The position numbers and the translations under genes are program-made. From Hymenobacter caeli (lineage in GTDB: Bacteria; Bacteroidota; Bacteroidia; Cytophagales; Hymenobacteraceae), in the NCBI RefSeq assembly GCF_013294115.1, contig NZ_JABSNP010000024.1, positions 1 to 64,000 on the forward strand: a stretch of DNA of 64,000 nucleotides, read 5' to 3'. Numbering within the stretch: the first letter of the stretch is position 1; each line of letters opens with the position of its first letter. Shown here in pieces: positions 9,934 to 18,150 of the stretch. Below the pieces are notes generated by a model. That model saw only the letters and a list, made by a program, of their open reading frames with translations, had not been told where the DNA came from and did no database searches.

Positions 9934-11088
9934 ATGCGCCGCCTCACCTCTATCCTCCCCGCCGCTGCTTTCCTGGCACTGGCCGCTTGCAACAGCACTA
10001 CCAAGCCCGACAAGCCGGAGACGTTGGCCACGGCTGCGCCGCCCGCCGTGCCCACCTCCGAGAGCGCCAAGAGCCTGGTGGCGGTGGCCTCGTCCGACAC
10101 AATTTGGAACGGCGTGACGGTGTCCGACGACGACCGGAAATTTGTGCTTTTCCCCCACAACGAGGGCGACCGGGGCACGCGCATCGGCGAGTTGCAGGCC
10201 GACGGCACGGTGCGGGCCTTTCCCAACCGCGCCTGGAACAGCTGGGGCCCCAACGACCCCGCGGCGGCCAGCAAGTTTGTGCGGGCCAACTCGCTGCGCT
10301 TCGGGCCCGACGGCAACCTGTGGATTGTGGACACGGGCACGCCCAAATCGGACGCCGCGCCGGTGGACCACGGACCCAAGCTGTTGGCGTTCGACATCAA
10401 AACCAACCAGCTGCTCAAGTCCATTCCGCTCGATAAGTACGTCAAGAAGAAGAGCTTCGTGGACGACCTGCGCTTCCACGGCGACATGATTTACGTGACC
10501 GACGCCGGGGCCCCGGGCCTGATCGTGCTCAACCAGAAAACCGGCCGGGGCCACCGCTTGCTCGACGACGACACGACCACCACCGCCCGCCGCCCGATGC
10601 TGGGCGAGGGCAAGAAAATGGTGAAGCCCAACGGCGACGACGTGGCCCTGCACGCCGACCAGATGGAGGTGTCGCCCGACGGCAAATACTACTATTTCCA
10701 GACCGCCGCGGGCCCCATGTACCGCGTCGAAACCCAGTACCTGGACGACCCGAACATCACGTCCGAAGCCCTGGCCAAGCGGGTGACGTACTTCTTCAAC
10801 TCGCCCACCTGCGGCGGCACCACCATCGACGCCTCTGGCAACCTCTACGTAACCGACGCCAACGAAAAGCGCATCCTGAAAGTGACGCCCACCGGCCAAC
10901 GCAGCGTGCTGGTGCAGGACCCGCGCCTCATTTGGGCCGATGCTTTGTGGATTGACCACGCCGGCAACCTCTGGATTCCGGCCGCGCAAATCAACCGCAC
11001 CGCCGGCCAGCAAAAGGGCGTGCAAACGGTGGCTTTCCCGGTGCAGCTCTTCAAAATGCCGATTGGCGCCAAGCCGTTTCGGGACTAG
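9934..11088 (+). CDS. Major royal jelly/yellow-related beta-propeller lipoprotein
   Basis: A 384-residue exported protein with signal MRRLTSILPAAAFLALAAC (lipobox LAAC). The body matches the MRJP/yellow family: LFPHNEGDRGTRIGELQAD, VRANSLRFGPDGNLWIVDTG, SFVDDLRFHGDMIYVTDAG, VALHADQMEVSPDGKYYYF, and GGTTIDASGNLYVTDANEK. The family is a six-bladed propeller; bacterial members have no agreed function, though some bind small amines or act as lactonases. It is transcribed divergently from higBA and followed by a palindromic element. Confidence 0.82.
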   Translation: MRRLTSILPAAAFLALAACNSTTKPDKPETLATAAPPAVPTSESAKSLVAVASSDTIWNGVTVSDDDRKFVLFPHNEGDRGTRIGELQADGTVRAFPNRAWNSWGPNDPAAASKFVRANSLRFGPDGNLWIVDTGTPKSDAAPVDHGPKLLAFDIKTNQLLKSIPLDKYVKKKSFVDDLRFHGDMIYVTDAGAPGLIVLNQKTGRGHRLLDDDTTTTARRPMLGEGKKMVKPNGDDVALHADQMEVSPDGKYYYFQTAAGPMYRVETQYLDDPNITSEALAKRVTYFFNSPTCGGTTIDASGNLYVTDANEKRILKVTPTGQRSVLVQDPRLIWADALWIDHAGNLWIPAAQINRTAGQQKGVQTVAFPVQLFKMPIGAKPFRD

Positions 11089-11115
11089 GAGCCTATCCGA
11101 ATAGGTAGAAAACGT

Positions 11116-11190
11116 GTCATTCCGACGCAGGAGGAATCTGGGTGAAATTAGTCAAGGACAGTCCTCAGATTCCTCCTGCGTCGGAATGAC
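11116..11190. repeat. Palindromic element with GTCATTCC ends
   Basis: A perfect 25-bp inverted repeat: the arm 11116-11140 (beginning GTCATTCCGACGCAGGAGG) pairs with 11166-11190, loop of 25 bases. It lies between the convergent MRJP-like and Imm51-like genes. The GTCAT start is shared with the element at 50305-50412, which suggests one family of intergenic palindromes. Confidence 0.9.
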
Positions 11191-11228
11191 AATCCCCTAA
11201 TCAAATAGCCGCCAGGGACCTCGGGCCC

Positions 11229-11588
11229 CTACTGGAAAAAGTCTTCCGGGTCGGTTTGCTGGAAGTATTTCTCCAGCTTGGCGAGGTCGCCGAAATAGGG
11301 CTGCACGCACGCCAGGAAGGCGCGCACCGCGTCGGGGGTGTCGGCGTAGGCCAGGAACGTATCGCCGGTTTCGTCGAATTCAAGGTGGTCGAGCAGCTCG
11401 GGCTGAAACTCTTCGATGATGGTTTCGAGGTGCTCGCGCCACGACGCGCCGCTGCCGCTGAAGCCGAAGTCCTCGAACAGGTCGTGGTAGTCGGCCAGCC
11501 GGCCCGCGTGGGCCACGATGGCGAACCGGCGGGCGGGGTTGGCGTTCGTTTTGGCGGCGGCTATTTCAAAAGGAAAGGTGCTGGTCAT
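11229..11588 (-). CDS. Imm51-like immunity protein
   Basis: A 119-residue acidic cytosolic protein. FAIVAHAGRLADYHDLFEDF, then FSGSGASWREHLETII, LLDHLEFDETGDTFLAYAD and AVRAFLACVQPYFGDLAKLE match my memory of the Imm51 family of immunity proteins from polymorphic toxin systems. No toxin gene lies in the window, so it would be an orphan immunity gene protecting against effectors from neighbours. The family assignment is from pattern memory and should be treated as probable. The start MTSTFPFEIAAAK at 11588 was chosen; the upstream open frame runs into the divergent gene's promoter. Confidence 0.65.
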   Translation of the reverse strand: MTSTFPFEIAAAKTNANPARRFAIVAHAGRLADYHDLFEDFGFSGSGASWREHLETIIEEFQPELLDHLEFDETGDTFLAYADTPDAVRAFLACVQPYFGDLAKLEKYFQQTDPEDFFQ

Positions 11589-11729
11589 TATCTTGGCGGG
11601 GCAACGGGGCGCCGGGGCGGCGGGACGGCAAGTACGGCCCGCGCCCCCGAACCGCCCTGGTCCGGGGCCCGCCCGGGCGTCGTGCTTGCTTTTCGTTGGT
11701 GGCCCCCAATGGCCTTTGCTTCGCGCGTG

Positions 11730-12185
11730 ATGGACCAGTTCGTTACCGATTTTATGCAAGTTGCCTACCGCCCCGACCTCGGCCAGGTGGCCGGCCGCTG
11801 GCTGCGCTCGGTGACGGAAGACGAGCTGCGCGCCGGCTACGACGCCCTGCGCCACGCGGCCCTGGCCCACGGCTGCGGCTACTGGCTCATCGATTCGCGC
11901 CGCCGCACCAACCGCAGCCTCAACGGCCCCGAATGGGTGCTCACCGAGTTCCTGCCCCGGGTGCAGCGCGAGCTAGTCAAGCCGCTGTGCGTGTGTTTCC
12001 TGGTGTTGCCCAACTACCTGCAAGCGGTGGAGGCGGAAACCGACCCCGCCGCGTCGCCGCGGGCCCCCGCGCCCGGCAGCCCCGTGCAGTTTGCCCGCTT
12101 CACCGACGAGGGCGCGGCCAATGCGTGGCTGGTGCAGTGGCAGGGGGCGAGCGGGTGGCCGGGCCCGGCCGCCGGCGTGCCGTAA
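11730..12185 (+). CDS. Hypothetical protein, possibly STAS/SpoIIAA-like fold
   Basis: A 151-residue cytosolic protein with no recognised family. Visible segments are YRPDLGQVAGRWLRSVTEDE, YDALRHAALAHGCGYWLID and the strand LCVCFLVLPNYLQ. The alternation of helices and strands and the WLIDSRR motif recall SpoIIAA-like proteins common in Bacteroidota, but this is only a guess. The start could also be the ATG at 11709 (MAFASRVMDQF). It is divergent from the Imm51-like gene. Confidence 0.65.
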   Translation: MDQFVTDFMQVAYRPDLGQVAGRWLRSVTEDELRAGYDALRHAALAHGCGYWLIDSRRRTNRSLNGPEWVLTEFLPRVQRELVKPLCVCFLVLPNYLQAVEAETDPAASPRAPAPGSPVQFARFTDEGAANAWLVQWQGASGWPGPAAGVP

Positions 12186-12218
12186 GCCGGATGAGTGCCC
12201 GTGGGCCCCAACGCGCCC

Positions 12219-12749
12219 CTACCGCCGCCTGCGCCGCCACAGCAGCACCGCGCAGGCCAGCCCGAGCCCGGCGATGAGGCCGTCGCGCCAGAGGCGGCCC
12301 AGCTGCGCCTCCTGCAGGTCCGCTTCCAGGAGCTGGCGGTCGGTGGCGGTTTGCTTCTCGCGCTCCTGGGCGTTCAGCTGCGCGCTTTGCAGCTCGGCCA
12401 GGCGCTCGCCGGTCGTGTTGCGGTCGGTGCGGCTGGTGGCCTGCACCGTGGTGGCCGTGGCCTGGGCGGCCTGGGCCGTTTGGTTGAGCACGGCCACGAT
12501 TTGCTCGTCTTTGTTCACGATGCCTTGCAGGGCGTCCACCACGGCCTGCAAGTCCTTCTTCGAGGGCTTGTCGCTGAGGCCGAACAGGCCGTTGTGCTGG
12601 GCCCGGGCGGCGGCGTAGTGCTGGGTGAGAGCCCGGCGCTCGGCCAGCAGGCGGGGCAGGGGCGAGGCGGGGGCCGGGGGCGGGGCGGGTTGGGCCCCGG
12701 CGAGCCGCTGGCTGGCCACGAGCAGCAGAAAAATCAGGCGAACGGTCAC
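12219..12749 (-). CDS. Secreted coiled-coil protein with C-terminal membrane anchor
   Basis: A 176-residue protein. The start is taken as GTG 12747-12749, giving MTVRLIFLLLVASQRLAGAQ, a signal peptide; a TTG at 12806 would extend it by 19 residues. After a proline-rich linker (PAPPPAPASPLP) there is a long helical region rich in Q, A, E and T (about residues 75-150), predicted coiled coil. It ends with one transmembrane helix DGLIAGLGLACAVLLW followed by RRRRR. The protein would sit in the inner membrane with its coiled coil in the periplasm. I do not recognise a family. Confidence 0.7.
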   Translation of the reverse strand: MTVRLIFLLLVASQRLAGAQPAPPPAPASPLPRLLAERRALTQHYAAARAQHNGLFGLSDKPSKKDLQAVVDALQGIVNKDEQIVAVLNQTAQAAQATATTVQATSRTDRNTTGERLAELQSAQLNAQEREKQTATDRQLLEADLQEAQLGRLWRDGLIAGLGLACAVLLWRRRRR

Positions 12750-12897
12750 GGGAAAAAGCGGGCGGGTGATGGCCGGTGTTCGGGAAAACGGGCGCGGGGG
12801 TTGCAAAAGTACCCGCCGCGCCGGGCGGCCCGGGGCAAAAAGTGCGTGGGCGGGGCCCGGGCCCGCCGCGAAAAACGACTTCCGGGGCCCGGGGGCG

Positions 12898-12905
12898 TAC
12901 CTTTA
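12898..12905 (+). promoter_or_regulatory. -7 promoter box of the Dna2-like gene
   Basis: TACCTTTA differs from TAnnTTTG at one base and lies 25 bases before the TTG start at 12931. No well placed -33 TTG is seen. Confidence 0.45.
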
Positions 12906-12930
12906 ATGCCCTGTTCCGCCCCGCTGCCCC

Positions 12931-15900
12931 TTGCCCGATTCTCCCCACGCCCGCCTCGCGGCCCTTGCCCTCCCCGCCGCGCCGGCCGACCAGCTCCCGC
13001 GCCTGCGCAAGCTGCTGGAGGCCCTGCTGCGCCACGCCTGCCAGCAGCACAAGGCCCCGTTCAGCAACCTGAGCCAGGCCATCGGGTGGGCGGGCTTTGC
13101 CTTGGCGCTGCCCGAGGCGCTGCGCCACCGCTTGCAGGCCCTGCGCCTGGCCGCCAACCTGGTGCTGCACGAGAGCTACCCCGGCACCCCCGCCGAGGCC
13201 GCCGCCGGCTTCGGCGCCCTGGCCGGGCTGCTGGCCTTCCTGACGCCCGAAGCGTACACCGGCCCCTGGCCCGCCGGCGCGGCCGAAGCCCTGGCAAGCC
13301 CGCTGCTTGTGGCTGCCCCCGTGGCGGGGGCCGCGCTGCCCCCGGCCCCCGACGCGGCCGCGGTGTGGCGGGTGCACGTGCTGCACGTCGAGCTGGCCAC
13401 CGGGGTGCTCACCGTGGAGCTGGCCGCGCCGGCCGACGACCGGCCCGCGGGGCCCTTTGCCGTGCGGGTGCCCGCGGCCTACGACAACCTGCTGCCGCTG
13501 GCCGCCGCCCTGCACCCCGGCCTCAACCTCGTGGGGCCGGTGCGCCAGGCCGACGGCCACTACCTGCCGCGCCGCGTGGTGCTGGAGCCCGACTACCTGA
13601 TAAACGTGACCACGCTGGCCGAATGCGCCCTCAAGGACGGCACCGTGCCCGAGCTGGCCGTGCTGCACTCGTTTTTGCCCGATGAGGTGTCGCGCCCGCT
13701 GGCCGTGGGAAACCTGGTCAACATCCTGCTCGACGAGGAAGTGAGCCACGCGGCCCGGCAGTTAATAATTAACAATGAGCAGTTAGCAGTTGACAGTGAG
13801 CAGTTAACAGTGAGCAGTGCGCAGTTAACAGTTGACGGTGAGCGGTTAATAATTAGCAACGAGCCGCTGGTGATTAGTGGCGATGGAAAACAATTAACTC
13901 TTACTGCTGAAGACGGAGCCGCTGCCGTACCAGAAGCTGCCGGTGCTTCAGCAGCACCAGAAACCCGGGCACCAGGCACCAAACAACAGGTACCGGGCCC
14001 CGGGCCCCGGGCCCCGAAAGACTTCGACCTCGACCATTTCCTCAAGCACCGCCTGTTTCGGTCGGCCCCGCTGCTACTGAGCACGCTGCCCGAATTCCAG
14101 AGCCGTAATGGGGTGCCGGAATTGCTGAACGACCTGCGCCGCCACCACCGCACCCTGCGCGAAACCCGGCAGCAGGGCTTCGTGGCCGCCTCGCGCACCG
14201 GCTACCAGCAGCAGCCCCTGCGGCCGGCCGACTGCTTCCTGGAGCCGGCATTTCTGTCGGCCACCTACGGCCTGCAGGGGCGGCTCGACCTGCTGCACGA
14301 AAGCCCCACCGGCTACGACCTGGTGGAGCTGAAGAGCAGCACCCGCGTGCCCTTCGACCAGCCCTGGAGCAACCACGCGGCCCAGGCCCAGCTCTACCGC
14401 CTGCTGCTGGAATCGGTGTTCGGGGCCGACGGCGAAACGGCCGGGCGCGGGCGCACCAGCATCCTCTATTCCAACGCCGCCACCGGCCAGGCCCCCGTGC
14501 GGCGCGTGGACCACGACCCGGCGCTGGTGGACCGCCTGCTGGCCGTGCGCAACTACGTGGTGGGCACCGAGCTGCTGCTGGCCCGCTCGCCGGGCCCCGG
14601 CCACACCGCCGCCCTGCTGGCCCCCGTGCTGCGCCCCAACCTGGCGCTGCTGCCGCCCTTCACCCGCGAGAAGGCCGAGAAAGTGGCCAACACCTGGGCC
14701 GCCGCCGACGTCACGGAGCGGGCCTATTGCCTGGAAATCATCCGCTTCGGGGCCCGGGAGATGCGCCTCTCGCTGCTCGGCGACGACACCCGCCCCGGCG
14801 ACGCCGGCGGCCAGGCCGGCCTGTGGCGGCTCTCGGCCCAGCGCAAGCACCAGAACTTCAGCCTGCTCGACGGCCTGACCCTGCTCGAAGACCAGACCGA
14901 CGCCCCCGACGACGCCCGCGACGGCCTGGGCCCCCACCTCGTGCTGCAACGGGCCCCCGGGGGCCGCGAAGTCAACTTCCGCGCCGGCGACACGCTCATT
15001 CTCTACCCGCGGATGAAAGCCGTTGACTCAAAGCTGCTGGCTGAGGACGCTTCGGCGGATGAAAAAGCTAACAGCCAGCAGCTAACCGCTAACAGCTTAA
15101 GCATCCTGGACGCGCAAATCGTGAAGGTGACGCTGGCCGAAGACCTGGGGGCCGACGGCCGCGTGGTGCTGGCCGTGCGCAACCGCCGCATTGCCCCGCG
15201 CTACCTGCGCGGCCACTCGCACTGGGCTCTGGAGCCCGACACGTTCGACACGTTCCGGCGCGAGTGGGCAGGCTTGTCGGCCTTCCTGATGCTGCCGCCC
15301 GAGCGCCGGGGCCGCCTGCTGGCCCGCACCGCCCCGCGCCCGCCCGAAGGCTGGGCCCCCGCCGACGCCCCCGCCACCGACGCCGCCGAAGTGGTGCGCC
15401 GCGCCCTGGCTGCCCCCGACTGGTTCGTGCTCTGCGGGCCCCCCGGCACCGGCAAAACCCGCGCGGTGCTGCGCGAGCTGGCCGTGCAGCTGGTGGCCGC
15501 CGACCAGCAAACCCTACTGGCCGCCTACACCAACCGCGCCGTGGACGAAATCTGCGAGCAGCTGGTGGCCGCCGGGCTGCCCTTCATCCGCCTTGGCTCG
15601 CGGCTGAGCACGGCCCCCGCGTACCGCCCGTACCTGCTCGACAACATGATTCGGGACCTGCCCTCGCGCCAGACCGTGCGGGCCCGCCTCACCGGCACGC
15701 CGCTCTACGTGGGCACCATTGCCAGCCTGCTGGGCAAGCCGGAGCTGTTTTTGCTGAAGAGCTTTGACGTGGCAGTGGTGGACGAGGCCAGCCAGGTGCT
15801 GGAAGCGCCCATGCTGGCCCTGCTGGCCAAGGTGCGCAAGTTCGTCCTCATCGGCGACCACCGCCAGCTGCCCGCCGTGGTGGCCCAGGAGCCGGCCAGC

Positions 15901-16692
15901 AGCGCCGTGGCCCCCGGCGTGGCCGAGCTGCTGCGCCACGAGCTAGGCCTCACCAACCTGCGCAATTCCTACTTTGAACGCCTGTTCCGCCGGGCCGAGG
16001 CGCGCTGGCCCTACGCCCACGGCACGTTGGCCCGCCAGTACCGCGCCCACCAGGAGCTGGCCGCGCTGGTCAACGACGACTTCTACGGCGGTTTGCTGCG
16101 CAGCCCCGAGCCCTGGCAGGCCGTCAGCCTCAACCCCCACGCCTGGCCCCCGGCCGCCGATGCCTTCGGCGAAGCCCTGCGCCGCCAGCGCCTGGTGTTC
16201 GTGCCCACCCAGCGCCGGCCCGACGACCTGTCGCAGAAGGAATCGGGCCAGGAGGCCGACCTCGCGGCCCGCGCCGCCCTGGCCGTGGCCCGGGGCGAGG
16301 GCCCCCGCTTCGACCCCGCCACCAGCCTGGGCATCATCGCCAGCTACCGCAACCAGGCCGCCCGCATCCGCGCCCGCCTGGCCCAGCTGGCCCAGCAGCA
16401 CGATTTGCCCGCCCTGCTCCAGGTCAGCGTCGATACCGTGGAGCGCTACCAGGGCTCGCAGCGCGACGTCATCGTCGTCAGCTTCTGCTGCCACCACGAG
16501 CACCAGCTGGAAATGATGGTGTCGCCCGACGAAACCGGCCGGGTGGACCGCAAGCTGAACGTGGCCCTCACCCGGGCCCGCCAGCAGCTGGTGCTGCTCG
16601 GCAACGCCGAGGTGCTGGCCCGCGCCCCCCACCACGCCGCGCTGCTGGCCCGGGTGCGGGCCGCCGGCGGCTGGGTAGCGGCTGATTCGTAG
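12931..16692 (+). CDS. Dna2-like nuclease-helicase (PD-(D/E)XK plus SF1B helicase)
   Basis: A 1253-residue protein starting at TTG 12931 (no in-frame ATG is near). Residues 1-275 are a helical region of unknown type. A nuclease domain at about 375-520 has GLQGRLDLL (about 450), YDLVELKSST (about 465) and the QxxxY-like motif AQAQLYRLLL, the PD-(D/E)XK pattern of Cas4/RecB/Dna2. The helicase follows: Walker A LCGPPGTGKTRAVL (about 836), motif II VVDEASQVLEA (about 948), GDHRQLPAVV (about 974), RYQGSQRDVIVVSFC (about 1172), NVALTRARQQLVLLGN (about 1212). This order is that of eukaryotic Dna2, a flap- and resection nuclease, but I see no four-cysteine iron-sulphur site. Two stretches (about 277-328 and 697-725) are repeat-derived insertions. 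A repair or defence role is inference. Confidence 0.88.
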   Translation: MPDSPHARLAALALPAAPADQLPRLRKLLEALLRHACQQHKAPFSNLSQAIGWAGFALALPEALRHRLQALRLAANLVLHESYPGTPAEAAAGFGALAGLLAFLTPEAYTGPWPAGAAEALASPLLVAAPVAGAALPPAPDAAAVWRVHVLHVELATGVLTVELAAPADDRPAGPFAVRVPAAYDNLLPLAAALHPGLNLVGPVRQADGHYLPRRVVLEPDYLINVTTLAECALKDGTVPELAVLHSFLPDEVSRPLAVGNLVNILLDEEVSHAARQLIINNEQLAVDSEQLTVSSAQLTVDGERLIISNEPLVISGDGKQLTLTAEDGAAAVPEAAGASAAPETRAPGTKQQVPGPGPRAPKDFDLDHFLKHRLFRSAPLLLSTLPEFQSRNGVPELLNDLRRHHRTLRETRQQGFVAASRTGYQQQPLRPADCFLEPAFLSATYGLQGRLDLLHESPTGYDLVELKSSTRVPFDQPWSNHAAQAQLYRLLLESVFGADGETAGRGRTSILYSNAATGQAPVRRVDHDPALVDRLLAVRNYVVGTELLLARSPGPGHTAALLAPVLRPNLALLPPFTREKAEKVANTWAAADVTERAYCLEIIRFGAREMRLSLLGDDTRPGDAGGQAGLWRLSAQRKHQNFSLLDGLTLLEDQTDAPDDARDGLGPHLVLQRAPGGREVNFRAGDTLILYPRMKAVDSKLLAEDASADEKANSQQLTANSLSILDAQIVKVTLAEDLGADGRVVLAVRNRRIAPRYLRGHSHWALEPDTFDTFRREWAGLSAFLMLPPERRGRLLARTAPRPPEGWAPADAPATDAAEVVRRALAAPDWFVLCGPPGTGKTRAVLRELAVQLVAADQQTLLAAYTNRAVDEICEQLVAAGLPFIRLGSRLSTAPAYRPYLLDNMIRDLPSRQTVRARLTGTPLYVGTIASLLGKPELFLLKSFDVAVVDEASQVLEAPMLALLAKVRKFVLIGDHRQLPAVVAQEPASSAVAPGVAELLRHELGLTNLRNSYFERLFRRAEARWPYAHGTLARQYRAHQELAALVNDDFYGGLLRSPEPWQAVSLNPHAWPPAADAFGEALRRQRLVFVPTQRRPDDLSQKESGQEADLAARAALAVARGEGPRFDPATSLGIIASYRNQAARIRARLAQLAQQHDLPALLQVSVDTVERYQGSQRDVIVVSFCCHHEHQLEMMVSPDETGRVDRKLNVALTRARQQLVLLGNAEVLARAPHHAALLARVRAAGGWVAADS
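13759..13881 (+). repeat. In-frame heptamer repeat array inside the Dna2-like gene
   Basis: The DNA is a run of degenerate 7-bp units (CAGTTAG, CAGTTGA, CAGTGAG, CAGTTAA and variants). Three units make 21 bp, so the protein shows five 7-residue repeats over 13777-13881: EQLAVDS, EQLTVSS, AQLTVDG, ERLIISN, EPLVISG. It begins with a stretch encoding QLIINNEQ that is also found at the end of the sigma factor gene. GC content drops sharply. The insertion lies between the N-terminal region and the nuclease domain. Confidence 0.93.
15032..15097 (+). repeat. In-frame palindromic repeat inside the Dna2-like gene, copy of the alaS element
   Basis: Bases 15058-15097 match the alaS insertion (30467-30506) at 37 of 40 positions and are read in the same frame, giving DEKANSQQLTANS. 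The left arm has decayed: only AGCTGCTGGCTG at 15032-15043 still pairs with 15072-15083. It lies in the linker before the helicase domain. Confidence 0.93.
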
Positions 16693-16743
16693 CGCCAGGG
16701 GTTTTACGTAGCCGCCCAAAAATAAACGGGTTGCCAATCGCTC

Positions 16744-16778
16744 GTTGTTAGTCAAACGATTGCTGATTGACTAACAAC
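16744..16778. repeat. Short hairpin of heptamer-type repeat
   Basis: GTTGTTAGTCAA (16744-16755) pairs with TTGACTAACAAC (16767-16778). The surrounding 16730-16785 can be read as 7-bp units such as AACAACC and AATAACC. It lies between the convergent Dna2-like and DUF2809 genes and may act as a weak terminator. Confidence 0.75.
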
Positions 16779-16785
16779 CAATAAC

Positions 16786-17193
16786 CTAGGAAGTGGGCCG
16801 CGCGTCGGGCCCGGTGGGAGCCGCGCGGGGCCGCCGCGCCCGCTCGGCCGCTACCACCGCCAGGGCCCCGAGCGTGTAGGCCAACAGGTCGGGCCATTCA
16901 AAATGACTGCCCAGCACGGTGCGGGCCAGGCGCGAGTGCTGCCACCCCAGGTACGTCAGCAAGTCGAGGTACTGCAAGCCCTCTACCAGGTACGAAACGA
17001 GCAGCGCCCCCGCCGCCGCGCGCCCCGCCGGGACCCGTACTACGCTCATTACGAGGCAATAGAGGAAAATGGTCGCCAAAAAATCGCCTACGTAGGGCCG
17101 CACGAACCGGTCGTGCAGGCGCAGGGCAATGAACACTTCCAGTAGAAACAAACCACTGGCCAGCAGGAAGTATGATTTTCGAAAGCGCAGCAT
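16786..17193 (-). CDS. DUF2809 membrane protein
   Basis: A 135-residue integral membrane protein with four predicted helices: YFLLASGLFLLEVFIAL, DFLATIFLYCLVMSVV, AAAGALLVSYLVEGLQYL and DLLAYTLGALAVVAAE. The segments RPYVGDFLATIFLYC and the WPDLLAYTLG end are typical of DUF2809. Function is unknown. It is followed on the same strand by nothing close and preceded by the MpaB-like gene with a 28-base gap, so the two may be co-transcribed. Confidence 0.82.
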   Translation of the reverse strand: MLRFRKSYFLLASGLFLLEVFIALRLHDRFVRPYVGDFLATIFLYCLVMSVVRVPAGRAAAGALLVSYLVEGLQYLDLLTYLGWQHSRLARTVLGSHFEWPDLLAYTLGALAVVAAERARRPRAAPTGPDARPTS

Positions 17194-17221
17194 CGAGGAA
17201 GCAAGACTGGCGTTGTGGGGG

Positions 17222-18040
17222 CTAATGCATCGGGCAGCGCCGGGGCGGGGGCGGCGCGGGGGCTGGGCTGGCCGGCAGGAGCGGGGCCGTGTTCAGGGCG
17301 TCGATGCGGGCCCGGTACGCGGCCGGGAGTAGCAGGCTTTTGGCCCACTGGCTCGCCGGCCAGCGCTTGGTGCGGCGGTAGAAGGCCACGGCCGGGCGTA
17401 TCCACGCGCCGGGGGGCAGGCGCAGCAGCGCCCCCACGCCCGGGGGCACCACCAGGCCCTGCACGGCCCGCAGCAGCGCGTAGCGCGGGCCGCCCAGGTG
17501 CTTGCGGTACTGCCGGTAGAGGTCGGCCGTGTAGCGGCTCGCGGCCAGGTTGCGGGCCAGGTGCTCGGCCCGCGCCACCTGCCACGCCGGGTAGGAATTC
17601 GGCAGGCCGGGGATGCCCAGGCGCTGGCCTACCCGGCCAAACACCGCCACAATTTCCTCCCGCTCGGGGCCCGTGAGCGGCCGTTCCAGCACTTCAAAGG
17701 CCCGCATCGAGTAGGCGATGAGCAGAAACAGCACGTCGCGGTACGCCCAGTCGGGGATGGCCTCGCCCCGCCGGGCCTCCACTGCTCCGTGGATGGCGGC
17801 AATGGCGTCGATGGCGCGTTCGGCCCCGGCCTGGTCGGCAAACACGATTTGGCGGGCGTAGTCCACCGTCGAAAACAGCCGGCCCAGCGGGTCGGCCGGC
17901 AGCCGGCCGGTGAAGTAGAGCCAGTCCACGGCCTTGTTGAGGGCAAACTCGGCCGCCGCGCCGGCAAAAATGAAGAGCACCGTGTCGGCCGTGCCCCAGA
18001 TGCGCCGCACGACGGAACCCGGCGCTACAAAATATGACAT
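17222..18040 (-). CDS. Oxygenase MpaB family protein (DUF2236)
   Basis: A 272-residue protein of the DUF2236/MpaB group. It has SVVRRIWGTADTVLFIFAGA near the N-terminus, the conserved RLFSTVDYARQIVFAD, then AIAAIHGAVEARRGEAIPDW and YRDVLFLLIAYSMRAFEVL. The HG-V histidine and the following tryptophan-tyrosine region correspond to the family's probable haem or metal site. MpaB cleaves a farnesyl chain in fungi and latex-clearing enzymes share the domain, but the substrate here is unknown. The C-terminus is an unusual proline- and alanine-rich tail. ATG at 18040, with an AT-rich upstream region shared with the divergent 2OG oxygenase gene. Confidence 0.85.
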   Translation of the reverse strand: MSYFVAPGSVVRRIWGTADTVLFIFAGAAAEFALNKAVDWLYFTGRLPADPLGRLFSTVDYARQIVFADQAGAERAIDAIAAIHGAVEARRGEAIPDWAYRDVLFLLIAYSMRAFEVLERPLTGPEREEIVAVFGRVGQRLGIPGLPNSYPAWQVARAEHLARNLAASRYTADLYRQYRKHLGGPRYALLRAVQGLVVPPGVGALLRLPPGAWIRPAVAFYRRTKRWPASQWAKSLLLPAAYRARIDALNTAPLLPASPAPAPPPPRRCPMH

Positions 18041-18150
18041 AGATATTTATAAAGAACTTTGAAATACAAAGCTAGCTTGTTTCTTCCACTCAACCCCATT
18101 GCACGCCGAAAATTGCGCTGGGTAGCAAGCCCAACACTTTAACTTGCGTT

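Noticed and set aside
12100-13749. Long open frames opposite real genes (also for example near 2794-5187, 42086-44395, 57221-58939)
   Set aside because: They arise from high GC and codon bias on the opposite strand; they have no start context, no family pattern and very skewed amino acid content (G, R, H, V).
13759-13881. CRISPR-like array
   Set aside because: Units are 7 bp, degenerate and lie within an open reading frame; there are no 25-35 bp direct repeats with unique spacers.
14270-14420. Cas4-like domain as a sign of a CRISPR system
   Set aside because: The nuclease motifs are fused to an SF1 helicase, and there is no cas gene or array in the window.
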